Shown: positions 37,668 through 46,259, counted from the first letter of the stretch. The stretch is 64,000 nt of DNA from Phytohabitans flavus (GCF_011764545.1 NZ_AP022870.1:8996001-9060000), one strand, 5' to 3'. Notes: generated from the sequence alone by a model not told the origin. Translations and numbers: made by a program.

Positions 37668-38765
37668 ATGAGCGGTGGTGACAAGCTCGACTTCGAGATC
37701 CGTCCGAATCCTCAGCCGGTATCGGCGGCCGAGCGCGCCGCGCTGCTGGCCAACCCGGGTTTCGGTCGCATCTCCACCGACCACATGGTCACGATCAGGT
37801 ATGCCGAAGGCAAAGGGTGGTACGACGCCCGTGTCGAGGCACGCGGCCCGATCTCGATGGATCCCGCCGCGGCGGTGCTGCACTACGCGCAGGAGATCTT
37901 CGAAGGGCTGAAGGCGTACCACGCGGCCGACGGCGGTGTGACGATGTTCCGCCCGGACGCCAACGCACAGCGGTTCAACATCTCGGCTGAGCGCATGTCC
38001 ATGCCACACCTGCCCGAGCAGGTCTTCCTCGACTCGCTGCACCACATCATCGAGATCGACCGCGAGTGGATCCCGGCGAGCGAGGACGGGAGCCTCTACC
38101 TGCGCCCGTTCATGTACGCGAGCGAGGTCTTCCTGGGCGTGCGACCCGCGCTCGAGTACCTGTACGTGGTGATCGCCTCCCCCGTGGGTGCGTACTTCTC
38201 GGGTGGCGTCAAGCCGCTCGCGGTCTGGGTCTCCCAGGAGTACACGCGGGCGGCGCCCGGCGGCACCGGCGCGGCCAAGTGCGGGGGCAACTACGCCGCC
38301 TCGCTGGCCGCCCAGGCCGAGGCCATCGAGCACGGCTGCGACCAGGTGGTGTTCCTGGACGCGGTCGAGCGTAAGTACGTGGACGAGCTCGGCGGCATGA
38401 ATGTCTTCTTCGTGTACGACGACGGCAGCATGGCAACTCCGCCGCTGACCGGCACGATCCTGCCCGGTATCACCCGCGACTCGCTGCTGGCGCTGGCCGC
38501 CCGCGAGGGTCGCCGGGTCGATGAGCGCCCGGTCAGCTTCGACGACTGGCGCGCCGACGCGGCCAGCGGCCGCATCCGCGAGGCCTTCGCCTGTGGCACG
38601 GCCGCGGTGATCACCCCGATCGGGGTCGTCCGCACGCCCGACGGCGAGTTCAAGATGGGCGACGGCGGCCCGGGCGAGGTGACGATGGCACTGCGCGAGC
38701 AGCTGGTCGCCATCCAGCGCGGCCGCGCCGACGACCCGTACGGCTGGGTCCACCGCGTCCTCTAG
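37668..38765 (+). CDS. ilvE: Branched-chain amino acid aminotransferase
   Basis: This 365-residue class IV PLP enzyme performs the last step to Ile, Val and Leu. It has HYAQEIFEGLKAYH, PGGTGAAKCGGNYAAS (the family's ligand loop), the ELGGMNVFFVYDDG block and GTILPGITRDSLL. A GGAGG site precedes the ATG. An inverted-repeat element begins 17 bp after the stop and may now act as the terminator. Confidence 0.96.
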   Translation: MSGGDKLDFEIRPNPQPVSAAERAALLANPGFGRISTDHMVTIRYAEGKGWYDARVEARGPISMDPAAAVLHYAQEIFEGLKAYHAADGGVTMFRPDANAQRFNISAERMSMPHLPEQVFLDSLHHIIEIDREWIPASEDGSLYLRPFMYASEVFLGVRPALEYLYVVIASPVGAYFSGGVKPLAVWVSQEYTRAAPGGTGAAKCGGNYAASLAAQAEAIEHGCDQVVFLDAVERKYVDELGGMNVFFVYDDGSMATPPLTGTILPGITRDSLLALAAREGRRVDERPVSFDDWRADAASGRIREAFACGTAAVITPIGVVRTPDGEFKMGDGGPGEVTMALREQLVAIQRGRADDPYGWVHRVL

Positions 38766-38781
38766 AGATCCATTTCAAACT

Positions 38782-39105
38782 GAGCTACCGCGATGTCCGC
38801 GGTGGTCCGGACCGTCGCTCCCGCGGCCTCACCCTGCGCGCTTCACAACCCGCCGCCGGCCGCAAGGCCGGCGGCGCGGGCAGACCCGGACGAACTCTGG
38901 ATCTAGGGCCTGTTTTGTGTACGCGAGAGATCGTGGTATCGATCCGCCCCTCCACGGGCAACTACGTACCACGATCTGCCAGACCGCGGACCCGGCAGCG
39001 AAGGTCGTGGTCGGCCGACCACGACCCCCGGCGTGAGCTTGCCAACCGCGAAGGGTGAGGCCGCGGGAGCGACGGTCCGGACCACGACGGGCATCGCGGT
39101 AGCTC
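38782..39105. mobile_element. Inverted-repeat element copy 2 (324 bp, MITE-like)
   Basis: Arms of about 53 bp at 38782-38834 and 39052-39105 are inverted complements with about four mismatches. The core repeats the features of copy 1: a GTCCGGAC centre in each arm, GGGTTGTGAA beside one arm, and an inner GATCGTGGTA/TACCACGATC hairpin. A GCCGCCGGCC stem-loop (38849-38875) lies in the core. No ORF is credible. It fills most of the 485-bp gap between ilvE and the phosphatase gene. Confidence 0.78.
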
Positions 39106-39250
39106 GACTTCCTTGATTTTGGATCTTTATCCGCGACAAGACACCGAGGCCACCCCAACTCCAAAGGTCTCTGTCGGGATCGTCCTCCCAGCGCGGCGCC
39201 CACCCGATGGCGAACGCCTCGCGGAGCCACCCCCGGCGCGGCGCCGTCAA

Positions 39251-39991
39251 TCAGCGAGCGGTCGGGTCGGCCAGCAGGTGGACGCGGAGGGAGTCGAGCT
39301 GGGCGGGCGTGATGCCGGCGGCCAGCAGGTAGCCCTCGGCGGAGCCGTGGCGCTCGCGGAGCTCCTTCAGGAAGATGAGCATCGCCTCGGCGGGGGAGGA
39401 GAAGTACGGGCGCGGTACGTCCGCCACCACGATCTTTCGGGTGGCCAGGAACGCGCTGAAGCGGGCGGACGCCGCCGTGCTCAGGGCGTAGTCCGTGGCG
39501 ATGTCCTCGTCGCTCACGCCGAGCACGGAGAGCGTCAGCGCGCAGACCACGCCGGTGCGGTCCTTGCCGGCCACGCAGTGCACCACCACCGGGGAGGCCG
39601 CCTCGTCCGCGATCACGCCGACCGCGGCGGAGATCCCGGCCACACCCTGCTCGGCCAGGTCGTGGTACCGGTTGGCGAGGTACCGGGCGACGCCCAGCTT
39701 CTCCTCGTACGGGATCTCGTCCCAGTCCTGGTGCTCGGGGTGGATGTGGCGGTACCCGAGTCCCACGTACTCCGGGACGCGGCCGTCGCGGGTGACCTCG
39801 CGGGGGCGGCGCAGGTCGATCACCGTGCGGACGCCCAGCGCGGCGAACGCATCGGTGTCCCCGCTTTCCAGGCGGTGCAGGGAGTCCGAGCGGAAGAGGC
39901 GGCGCCAGACGACCGTGCGGCCCTCGTGGCCGGTGTAACCGCCGACGTCGCGGAAGTTGAAGGTGGTCGTGAAGGGAAGCGTGCGATCCAC
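39251..39991 (-). CDS. Tyrosine-protein phosphatase (PtpB-like)
   Basis: This 246-residue protein opens NFRDVGGY and carries the P-loop HCVAGKDRTG with nucleophilic Cys and invariant Arg, the hallmark of atypical bacterial Tyr/lipid phosphatases like mycobacterial PtpB. The FRSDSLHRL and TVIDLRRPRE segments fit. No signal is seen. The GTG lies 6 nt after TAACGT (leaderless). The target is unknown. Confidence 0.87.
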   Translation of the reverse strand: MDRTLPFTTTFNFRDVGGYTGHEGRTVVWRRLFRSDSLHRLESGDTDAFAALGVRTVIDLRRPREVTRDGRVPEYVGLGYRHIHPEHQDWDEIPYEEKLGVARYLANRYHDLAEQGVAGISAAVGVIADEAASPVVVHCVAGKDRTGVVCALTLSVLGVSDEDIATDYALSTAASARFSAFLATRKIVVADVPRPYFSSPAEAMLIFLKELRERHGSAEGYLLAAGITPAQLDSLRVHLLADPTAR

Positions 39992-40015
39992 TCGATCACG
40001 TTAACGCAGACAACA

Positions 40016-40047
40016 ACCGGGGCGCCCCCGTGAGGGAGCGCCCCGGT
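40016..40047 (-). terminator. Terminator of the PRC-barrel gene
   Basis: ACCGGGGCGC pairs perfectly with GCGCCCCGGT around a 12-nt loop, 22 nt beyond the stop on the minus strand. Confidence 0.7.
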
Positions 40048-40069
40048 CCTTTAGAGGGAGGGAATCCGG

Positions 40070-40495
40070 TCAGAACTTTCCGCCGTAGTACGAGCCGAGC
40101 TTGTCCCGGTACAGGGGGTCGGTGTACGTGTCCTCGTTGAACTCGGGGGCCGACTTGATCTCGTCCTTCGAGCGGTCCACGTACACCTTGCGCTCCTCGT
40201 GGTCCGCGCTGTTCACGACGCCTGCCGGCAGCATGACCTTCTTACCGAAGATCCACGGCCCGGTGTCGACCACCAGGTAGCTGGCGCTGACCTCGTAGCT
40301 GCACCGGTCGATCTTGCCGATGCTGCCGTCGGTCGCCTCCACCTTGTAGCCGACCAGGTCCGTGCCGGTCACGCCGGAGTCGTCGCGATACGTCCACGCG
40401 TCGAACGCCCGTCCCGGCACGGCACCCGGCATCGTGCCACCGACCACGTTCGGGTTCGGCGGCTGGTACGGGGTTTGGGGATCGTGCCTGTTCAC
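40070..40495 (-). CDS. PRC-barrel domain protein
   Basis: This 141-residue protein starts at GTG 40495, 8 nt after AAGGAG. After a Pro/Asn-rich N-terminus, the PRC-barrel (about residues 40-110) shows LVGYKVEATDGSIGKI and SYLVVDTGPWIFGKKVMLPAGVV. The C-terminal tail ends YYGGKF. Such proteins are common, often stress-related, in actinomycetes; the partner is unknown. Confidence 0.85.
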   Translation of the reverse strand: MNRHDPQTPYQPPNPNVVGGTMPGAVPGRAFDAWTYRDDSGVTGTDLVGYKVEATDGSIGKIDRCSYEVSASYLVVDTGPWIFGKKVMLPAGVVNSADHEERKVYVDRSKDEIKSAPEFNEDTYTDPLYRDKLGSYYGGKF

Positions 40496-40616
40496 GGCTA
40501 TCACTCCTTCCGAGCACCGAGGTACCCACATCGAGAGGTACCTAACCCAGCGATCTGGTCCCGGGATGTGGACCTTGCTTCCCATACGTGCCCGCGCGGT
40601 GGCAGAGTGTCTTGGC

Positions 40617-40649
40617 GTGACCCACCGTGCCCTCATTATTGGCACCTAG
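40617..40649 (+). CDS. cimA leader peptide (10 aa, Leu-Ile-Ile attenuator)
   Basis: GTG at 40617 opens a mini-ORF MTHRALIIGT with two adjacent ATT isoleucine codons, rare in this genome. Its stop codon is the first base of the following hairpin. A CAGAGT ends 8 nt before the GTG with TTCCCA 18 bp further upstream, so it may be leaderless. The design matches the ilvB leader. Confidence 0.65.
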   Translation: MTHRALIIGT

Positions 40650-40708
40650 CGCGCCGGCACCCCTCACGCCGAGCGCGCAGACCTCCCGCGACCGCGGGGG
40701 GTCTTTTT
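40649..40708 (+). promoter_or_regulatory. Transcription attenuator of cimA
   Basis: Hairpin 1 pairs GCGCGCCGGC (40649-40658) with GCCG-A-GCGCGC (40668-40678). Hairpin 2 (40679-40704) pairs AGACC and CCCGCG with CGCGGG and GGTCT and ends in TTTTT, an intrinsic terminator 24 nt before cimA. Stalling at the Ile codons would cover the hairpin 1 arm. Confidence 0.7.
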
Positions 40709-40731
40709 GTTGGACCAGGAAAGGAAGAGCC

Positions 40732-42324
40732 ATGACGTTCCAGGTGTACGACACCACGCTCCGTGACGGTGCTCAGCGTGAGGGGATCAGCTACTCCGTC
40801 GTGGACAAGCTGGCCGTGGCGCGGCTCCTAGACGAGTTCGGCGTCGGCTTCATCGAGGGCGGCTGGCCGGGAGCAATGCCCAAGGACACCGAGTTCTTCG
40901 CTAGAGCCCGCAGCGAGCTACCCCTCAAACATGCCGTGCTTGTCGCGTTCGGCGCGACTCGCAAGGCCGGCATCGCGGTCGCCGACGACCGCCAGGTGCG
41001 CGCCCTGCTCGACGCCGAGACGCCCGCCGTCTGTCTCGTCGCCAAGTCGGACATCCGCCACGTGGAGCGAGCGCTGCGCACCAGCGGCGCGGAAAACCTC
41101 GCGATGGTCCACGACACCGTGGCCCACTTCGTCGCCGAGGGGCGGCGGGTGTTCCTCGACTGCGAGCACTTCTTCGACGGCTACCGCCACGACCCCGCGT
41201 ACACCGCCTCGGTCGTCTCCACCGCCATCGAGGCCGGCGCCGAGGTCGTCGTGATGTGCGACACCAACGGTGGCATGCTGCCGTCGCGGGTTACCGCCGC
41301 GATCGGTGAGCTCGTCGAGCGCGTCGGCGTCGGGCCGGAGCGGCTCGGCATCCACTGCCAGAACGACACCTCCTGCGCCGTCGCCAACACCGTCGCCGCC
41401 GTCGAGGCGGGGGTGAAGCACTTCCAGTGCACCGCCAACGGGTACGGCGAGCGCCCCGGCAACGCCGACCTCTTCGCCGTCGTCGCCAACCTCCAGCTCA
41501 AGCTCGGGCTGCCCGTCCTACCGGACGGCTGCCTGGAACAGATGGTGCGCGTCTCGCACGCCATCGCCGAGATCGCCAACATCGCCCCCGACACCCACCA
41601 GGCTTACGTCGGGGCCGCGGCATTCGCCCACAAGGCGGGGCTGCACGCGAGCGCGATCAAAGTGGACCCGGTGCTGTACAACCACATTGAACCGTCCATT
41701 GTGGGCAACGACATGCGGATCCTGGTTACCGAGATGGCCGGCCGGGCCAGCATCGAGCTCAAGAGCCGCGAGCTCGGGCTCGACCTGGCCGGCCATCCGG
41801 AGGCCCTGTCCGAGGTCACGCGCCGGGTGAAGGACATGGAGGCGCACGGGTGGTCGTTCGAGGCCGCGGACGCCTCCTTCGAGCTGCTCGTCCGCTCCGA
41901 GCTGCCCGGCGAGAGCACCGCGAGGCCGTTCGCGCTGGAGTCCTACCGGGTCCAGGTCGAGCACCGCGAGGACGGCGCGGTCGTCTCCGAGGCCACCGTC
42001 AAGGTCCGGGTACGGGGTGAGCGCGTCATCGCCACCGCCGAGGGGAACGGCCCGGTCAACGCCCTCGACGAGGCACTGCGGGTGGCGCTCCGCCGGCACT
42101 ACCCGGCGCTGGCCCACTTCGAGCTCGCCGACTACAAGGTGCGGATCCTCGAAGGGAGCCACGGCAGCGGCGCCATCACGCGGGTGCTCGTGGAGACGGT
42201 CGACGGCAGCGGCCGTGACTGGACAACGGTGGGCGTACACGAGAACGTGGTGGAGGCGAGCTGGCACGCGCTCGTCGACGCGCTCACGTACGGGCTGTCA
42301 CCCGCCCAGATCGCCGCGCGGTAG
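40732..42324 (+). CDS. cimA: (R)-citramalate synthase
   Basis: This 530-residue enzyme condenses pyruvate with acetyl-CoA to citramalate, leading to 2-ketobutyrate and isoleucine without threonine. It has YDTTLRDGAQREG, FIEGGWPGAMPKD, CDTNGGMLPSRV, HCQNDTSCAVANT, the CimA-type KAGLHASAIKVDP and a C-terminal LeuA-type allosteric domain (about 390-530). The sequence groups with CimA rather than LeuA by its GWPG and YNHIEPSIVGN blocks. The ATG follows AGGAAAGGAAG. It overlaps the convergent EEP gene by 27 bp. Confidence 0.93.
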   Translation: MTFQVYDTTLRDGAQREGISYSVVDKLAVARLLDEFGVGFIEGGWPGAMPKDTEFFARARSELPLKHAVLVAFGATRKAGIAVADDRQVRALLDAETPAVCLVAKSDIRHVERALRTSGAENLAMVHDTVAHFVAEGRRVFLDCEHFFDGYRHDPAYTASVVSTAIEAGAEVVVMCDTNGGMLPSRVTAAIGELVERVGVGPERLGIHCQNDTSCAVANTVAAVEAGVKHFQCTANGYGERPGNADLFAVVANLQLKLGLPVLPDGCLEQMVRVSHAIAEIANIAPDTHQAYVGAAAFAHKAGLHASAIKVDPVLYNHIEPSIVGNDMRILVTEMAGRASIELKSRELGLDLAGHPEALSEVTRRVKDMEAHGWSFEAADASFELLVRSELPGESTARPFALESYRVQVEHREDGAVVSEATVKVRVRGERVIATAEGNGPVNALDEALRVALRRHYPALAHFELADYKVRILEGSHGSGAITRVLVETVDGSGRDWTTVGVHENVVEASWHALVDALTYGLSPAQIAAR

Positions 42325-43257
42325 CGCCAGCTCCGCGTAGACCGGGCGGTGGTCACTGCCCGGCAGGTGCAGCACAGAGACGTCGCGTACGCCGACGCGG
42401 CGGTCCACCAGCACGTGATCGATGGTGACCGGCGGGATCCGGTCGCCGTCGTACGGCCCCCACGTCCCGGTGAGCCCCGCGCCGGCCGCGTCGGCGGCGT
42501 CGCGGTAGCCGGAGGCGATCAGCCGGCGCAGCGGCGCGTGGTCCAGCGTGGCGTTGAAGTCGCCGGCCAGGATGCGCACCGGTCCGGTAGGCGTGGCGCG
42601 CTGCTGTCCGTCGAGGTCGCGCTCCCAGTCCCGGAGCTTCCCCATCGCGTGCGGCGACATCGGGTGCACGGACTCCACAATGGTCGGTGTGGCACCGGGC
42701 GCGCTGACAGTCCCGTACGCCTGCGTGAAGCCGCCCTGGTTCTGCCGTACACCCGTGTCGGTGAGCGGAAAGCGAGAGTACAGCCCGGACCCCTCGGTGC
42801 CGACGATCGGGTTGAGCCGCCGGTGCGGCATCAGCTCGGCCAGCCCGTACGCGTCGAGGCGCGCGGCCGCCTCGGGTGTGAACTCCTGCACCGCGAGCAC
42901 GTCAACCTCCCGCTCGCGCACCAGCCGCACGAGCGTCTCCGCATCGCCCACGCCGGCGAGCAGGTTCGCGGTCAGTACGCGGAGCCTGGGACCCTCGCCG
43001 CCTGCGGTGCCGCCGATCGCGCGCGGCGCCACGACGGCGATCAGCACCACCGCGGCCGCTACCGCGACGGCCGCCGGCCACCAGCGCCGCAGGCCGAGCG
43101 AGAGCGCGACGGGGACGAGGCTCCAGCAGGCCACGTACGGCGTGAAGGCGAGCAGCTGCACGAGCGGTCCGCGCTCCACGCCCAGCAGCCGCACGGTCGC
43201 CCACAGCAGTCCTGGCACGGCCACCGCCCAGCAGAGCACCGTCAGCCATCTCACCAT
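42298..43257 (-). CDS. Endonuclease/exonuclease/phosphatase family membrane protein
   Basis: Three N-terminal TM helices (about residues 4-80) anchor an EEP domain (about 90-315): LTANLLAG, VLAVQEFTPEA with the metal-binding Glu, LAGDFNATLDHAPLR, TIDHVLVDR and GSDHRPVYAEL. Such proteins hydrolyse phosphodiester or phospholipid bonds outside the cell; the substrate is not clear. TACCGT ends 6 nt before the ATG. Confidence 0.86.
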   Translation of the reverse strand: MVRWLTVLCWAVAVPGLLWATVRLLGVERGPLVQLLAFTPYVACWSLVPVALSLGLRRWWPAAVAVAAAVVLIAVVAPRAIGGTAGGEGPRLRVLTANLLAGVGDAETLVRLVREREVDVLAVQEFTPEAAARLDAYGLAELMPHRRLNPIVGTEGSGLYSRFPLTDTGVRQNQGGFTQAYGTVSAPGATPTIVESVHPMSPHAMGKLRDWERDLDGQQRATPTGPVRILAGDFNATLDHAPLRRLIASGYRDAADAAGAGLTGTWGPYDGDRIPPVTIDHVLVDRRVGVRDVSVLHLPGSDHRPVYAELALPRGDLGG

Positions 43258-43378
43258 GCCTCGACGGTAGCCACGGTGATCGACAGCGAGGTGGCGAAGC
43301 TGGGTAATTGGGTTGTAGAGCCTGTGTGGGTTTTGTGCACGACCTCACCACCCCCGCGTGAGGGGTAGCGTCGGGGCT

Positions 43379-43432
43379 GTGGACATCGCGATAGGGCTGC
43401 CGAACACGCTGCGCATCGATGGTCCGCTGTGA
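43379..43432 (+). CDS. Leaderless 17-aa mini-ORF overlapping the PPOX gene start
   Basis: GTG 43379 lies exactly 7 nt after TAGCGT and encodes MDIAIGLPNTLRIDGPL. The stop TGA overlaps the GTG of the next gene (GTGA). MDIAIGLP is the usual N-terminus of luciferase-like F420-dependent oxidoreductases, so it may be a remnant of such a gene, or a short coupling peptide. Confidence 0.45.
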   Translation: MDIAIGLPNTLRIDGPL

Positions 43433-43833
43433 CGCCGCACCGTGTCCGTTTCGCGACCGCCCGCGTCGCCACACTGGCTACAGTGGACGGTTCGGGTGCG
43501 CCGCACGCGGTGCCGGTGGCGTTCGCGGTCGACGGCGACACGGTGTGGTCCGCCGTCGACGCCAAGCCCAAGCGCCGTACCGCGTTGCGGCGGCTGGACA
43601 ACATCCGGGCCGAGCCGCGGGTGAGCCTGCTGGCGCAGCACTGGGACGAGGACTGGTCGGCGCTGTGGTGGGTACGCGTGGACGGCCTCGCCGTGGTGAC
43701 CGACGAACCGTCCGCAGTGGACCGTGCGGTCGCCCTGCTGAAGGCGAAGTACGAGCAGTACCGCACCGTCGACGTGCACGGCCCGGTCATCCAGGTGGCC
43801 GTGCACGCCTGGCGCGGGTGGAGCGCCGCCTAG
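43429..43833 (+). CDS. PPOX-class F420-dependent oxidoreductase
   Basis: This 134-residue split-barrel protein has the VRFATARVATLATVDGSGAPHAVPVAFAVDGDTVW motif set (ATLATVDGSGAPH seen) and NIRAEPRVSLLAQHWDEDW, typical of small F420- or flavin-binding PPOX oxidoreductases. The substrate is unknown. It converges on the epimerase gene with a 13-bp gap. Confidence 0.85.
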   Translation: MTPHRVRFATARVATLATVDGSGAPHAVPVAFAVDGDTVWSAVDAKPKRRTALRRLDNIRAEPRVSLLAQHWDEDWSALWWVRVDGLAVVTDEPSAVDRAVALLKAKYEQYRTVDVHGPVIQVAVHAWRGWSAA

Positions 43834-43846
43834 GAGCGGCAGCGTC

Positions 43847-44773
43847 TCAGCCGCCGACCCAGGCCCGGAAGCCTTCCCGCCAGCTCGCGTACCGAGGCTC
43901 CCAGCCGAGTTCCTTCCTCGCCTTCTCGTTCGAGATACCGCGCGCCTCGGTCATCTGGGTCACGACGAACTCCCCGGCGAGCAGCCGCCCGAGCCAGGCC
44001 GGCATGTGCAGCGGTGGCTTCGCGCCCGCGACCTCGGCCAGGTACGGCAGCCACTCGGCGACCGGTGCCGGATCGCTGTCCCCGACGTTGTAGACGCCCG
44101 GCGCCCCGCGTTCGACGGCGGCGGCCGTGGCGGCCGCGGCGTCGGTGATCTCGACGAACGACCACACCCCGGTCCCGCCCCCGATCACCGGCATCTGCCG
44201 CTTGCGCACCATCTCCAGCATGGGCTCCGAGGCACCCGGCCCGTAGAAGGTGCCGTAGCGCAGCACGACTCCTTCCGGCGCCGAGCGCGGCACGGTCTCG
44301 TCCACGTACCTGATCGCCGCCATCGACCGCGCCGCGGACGGGACGGGGCGCGGGTCGCGCGGATCGTCCTCGGTCTTGACCGGGCCGCCGGAGCGCTCGT
44401 ACACGAAGTTGTGGCCCTGGGCGACGAACCGGCGGGTACGGGCCCGCGTCGCGGCGGCCAGCAGGTTGTCGGTGCCCCGGGTCCGCAGCACGTTGGTGGT
44501 GGCGAACACCTTGTCGACGTTCCGCAGGCTCCGCATGTCCGACAGCGCGGTCATCTCGTGCACGATTACGTCTGGCGCGGCGGCTTCCACCGCTACCAGC
44601 ACCGCCTTGCTGTCCAGCCCATCGACGACCACCGGTTCCGCGCCCATCTCGCGCACCGCGGCGATCTTGCCGGGGCTTCTCGTAGTGGCGGTGACCTCGT
44701 GACCGGCCGCGACAAGCCTCGGAACGAGGTGCCGTCCCAGTGCCCCGGTCGCTCCCGTGACGAAGACTCGCAT
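43847..44773 (-). CDS. NAD-dependent epimerase/dehydratase family protein
   Basis: This 308-residue extended SDR has the N-terminal GATGALGRHLVPRLVAAGHEV Rossmann motif. The usual YxxxK active site is not clearly present (the region reads NFVYERSGG and AAIRYVDE), so it may act as an atypical SDR or regulator. GVVLRYGTFYGPGA and GVYNVGDSDPAPVAEWLPYLA are typical of the actinobacterial subfamily. The ATG follows GGAAGGGAGAG. Confidence 0.83.
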   Translation of the reverse strand: MRVFVTGATGALGRHLVPRLVAAGHEVTATTRSPGKIAAVREMGAEPVVVDGLDSKAVLVAVEAAAPDVIVHEMTALSDMRSLRNVDKVFATTNVLRTRGTDNLLAAATRARTRRFVAQGHNFVYERSGGPVKTEDDPRDPRPVPSAARSMAAIRYVDETVPRSAPEGVVLRYGTFYGPGASEPMLEMVRKRQMPVIGGGTGVWSFVEITDAAAATAAAVERGAPGVYNVGDSDPAPVAEWLPYLAEVAGAKPPLHMPAWLGRLLAGEFVVTQMTEARGISNEKARKELGWEPRYASWREGFRAWVGG

Positions 44774-45005
44774 GATCTCTCCCTTCCGCGTGGCCCTCTC
44801 CTGGGGGCTCCACGTGCTCTTTCCCCTTCTTGACGAGTCACCATCCGAAGGTGTGACGACCGATAGCCGATGTCCGGAAAGAGGCTGGAAGTTTCGGTGG
44901 TCCTGACTCGGAGACGATCTTTAGTGATGGGGCCTCGCCGATCAGGATCTGGCCAGCAACGAGGAAACCAGGCCGACGCAGGTTTCGCAATCGTTTCGGG
45001 AACTG
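44774..45005. other. Gene-free stretch before the xylanase promoter
   Basis: This forms the first half of a 439-bp intergenic region. I see no ORF, RNA or repeat in it. Confidence 0.4.
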
Positions 45006-45037
45006 TTGACAACGTGTGTCGGCCGACACAATACTGT
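45006..45037 (+). promoter_or_regulatory. Xylanase promoter with a 16-bp palindromic operator
   Basis: TTGACA (45006-45011) and AATACT (45030-45035) are 18 bp apart. A perfect palindrome TGTGTCGGCCGACACA (45015-45030) fills the spacer, so a bound repressor would block the polymerase. The regulator is not identified. Confidence 0.7.
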
Positions 45038-45066
45038 GCCATCGACAGGCATCAAGTGCTGTCGAT

Positions 45067-45088
45067 CCAGGTCACCCACGTGACCTGG
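45067..45088 (+). promoter_or_regulatory. Stem-loop in the xylanase mRNA leader
   Basis: CCAGGTCAC and GTGACCTGG are perfect complements around CCAC, in the 170-nt leader between the predicted TSS and ATG. It may be an operator or an mRNA-stabilising hairpin. Confidence 0.45.
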
Positions 45089-45212
45089 TCCTCTGCTCGT
45101 CGACCGGCCATCCGCCGCGTCGTACGGCGCCGTCACGCGGCCGGCACCGGCCACCGGCGCGTATCACGCTGCCTGGCCGTCCTGCCAGCGCTCACGAGGA
45201 GGAAGCACGAAC

Positions 45213-46241
45213 ATGAACGACGCCCCCGTCCAAACTGGCAGCCGCAGGCGCGGCCGCACCAGGATGCTCATCGGCGCCGCCTGCGCCGCGGTGCTGGCCG
45301 TCGCCGGCACAGCCGTGGCCACCACCAGCGCGTATGCCGAGGCCGACCGGCAAGTCTGCTCGAACACCACCGGCTCGCACAACGGGTTCTACTTCTCGTT
45401 CTGGAAAGACAGCGGCGACGCCTGCATGGTGCTGCGCGAGAACGGCCGGTACTCCAGCTCTTGGAGCAGAAGCACCAACAACTGGGTCGGCGGCAAGGGT
45501 TGGGCAACCGGTAGCCGACGGACGGTCAGCTACTCGGGCACCTACAACCCGGGCAACAACAACACCTACCTCGCCCTGTACGGGTGGACGCGGAACCCGC
45601 TCATCGAGTACTACGTCGTGGAGAACTTCGGCAGCTACAACCCGAGCAGCGGCGCCCAGCGGCTGGGCACCGTCACCACCGACGGTGGCACCTACGACAT
45701 CCTCCGCAGCCAGCGGGTGAACCAGCCGTCGATCGACGGTACCGCCACGTTCTACCAGTACTGGAGCGTCCGCCAGTCGAAGCGGAGCAGTGGCACCATC
45801 ACCACCGCCAACCACTTCGACGCGTGGGCCCGCGCCGGCTTGAACCTCGGCAGTAGCTGGGCCTACCAGGTCATGGCCACAGAGGGCTACCAGAGCCAGG
45901 GAAGCTCTGACATCACGGTCCGGGAGGGCGGCGGCAGCAACCCGACGACCAACCCGACCACGGGCAACCCGGGTGGCGGCAGCTGCTCGGTCAGCGTCAG
46001 CCGTGGCCAGGAGTGGACCGACAGGTTCAACGTGAACCTCTCGGCCAGCGGCGCCAGCAACTGGGTCGTCACCATCCGGACGAACGGCGGCCAGAGCCTC
46101 CAGAACAGCTGGAACGCGTCGGTCAGCGGCACCAGCGGCACGCTCACCGCGCGGCCGAACGGCAACGGCAACAACTTCGGCATCACGCTCTACAAGAACG
46201 GCAACAACACCACGCCCACCGCGAGCTGCGCGACAGGCTGA
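45213..46241 (+). CDS. Secreted GH11 endo-1,4-beta-xylanase with C-terminal CBM
   Basis: This 342-residue precursor has a twin-Arg-like basic N-terminus (GSRRRGRTRM), a hydrophobic stretch and an Ala-rich cleavage region near residue 42. The GH11 jelly-roll covers about 48-235: NNWVGGKGWATG, the nucleophile Glu in NPLIEYYVVENFG, and the acid/base Glu in MATEGYQSQGSS. A Thr/Asn/Gly linker leads to a carbohydrate-binding module at about 250-342 with flanking cysteines. It should cut xylan outside the cell. Expression is probably controlled by the spacer palindrome upstream. Confidence 0.93.
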   Translation: MNDAPVQTGSRRRGRTRMLIGAACAAVLAVAGTAVATTSAYAEADRQVCSNTTGSHNGFYFSFWKDSGDACMVLRENGRYSSSWSRSTNNWVGGKGWATGSRRTVSYSGTYNPGNNNTYLALYGWTRNPLIEYYVVENFGSYNPSSGAQRLGTVTTDGGTYDILRSQRVNQPSIDGTATFYQYWSVRQSKRSSGTITTANHFDAWARAGLNLGSSWAYQVMATEGYQSQGSSDITVREGGGSNPTTNPTTGNPGGGSCSVSVSRGQEWTDRFNVNLSASGASNWVVTIRTNGGQSLQNSWNASVSGTSGTLTARPNGNGNNFGITLYKNGNNTTPTASCATG

Positions 46242-46259
46242 GTGTCGTACACCTGACGT

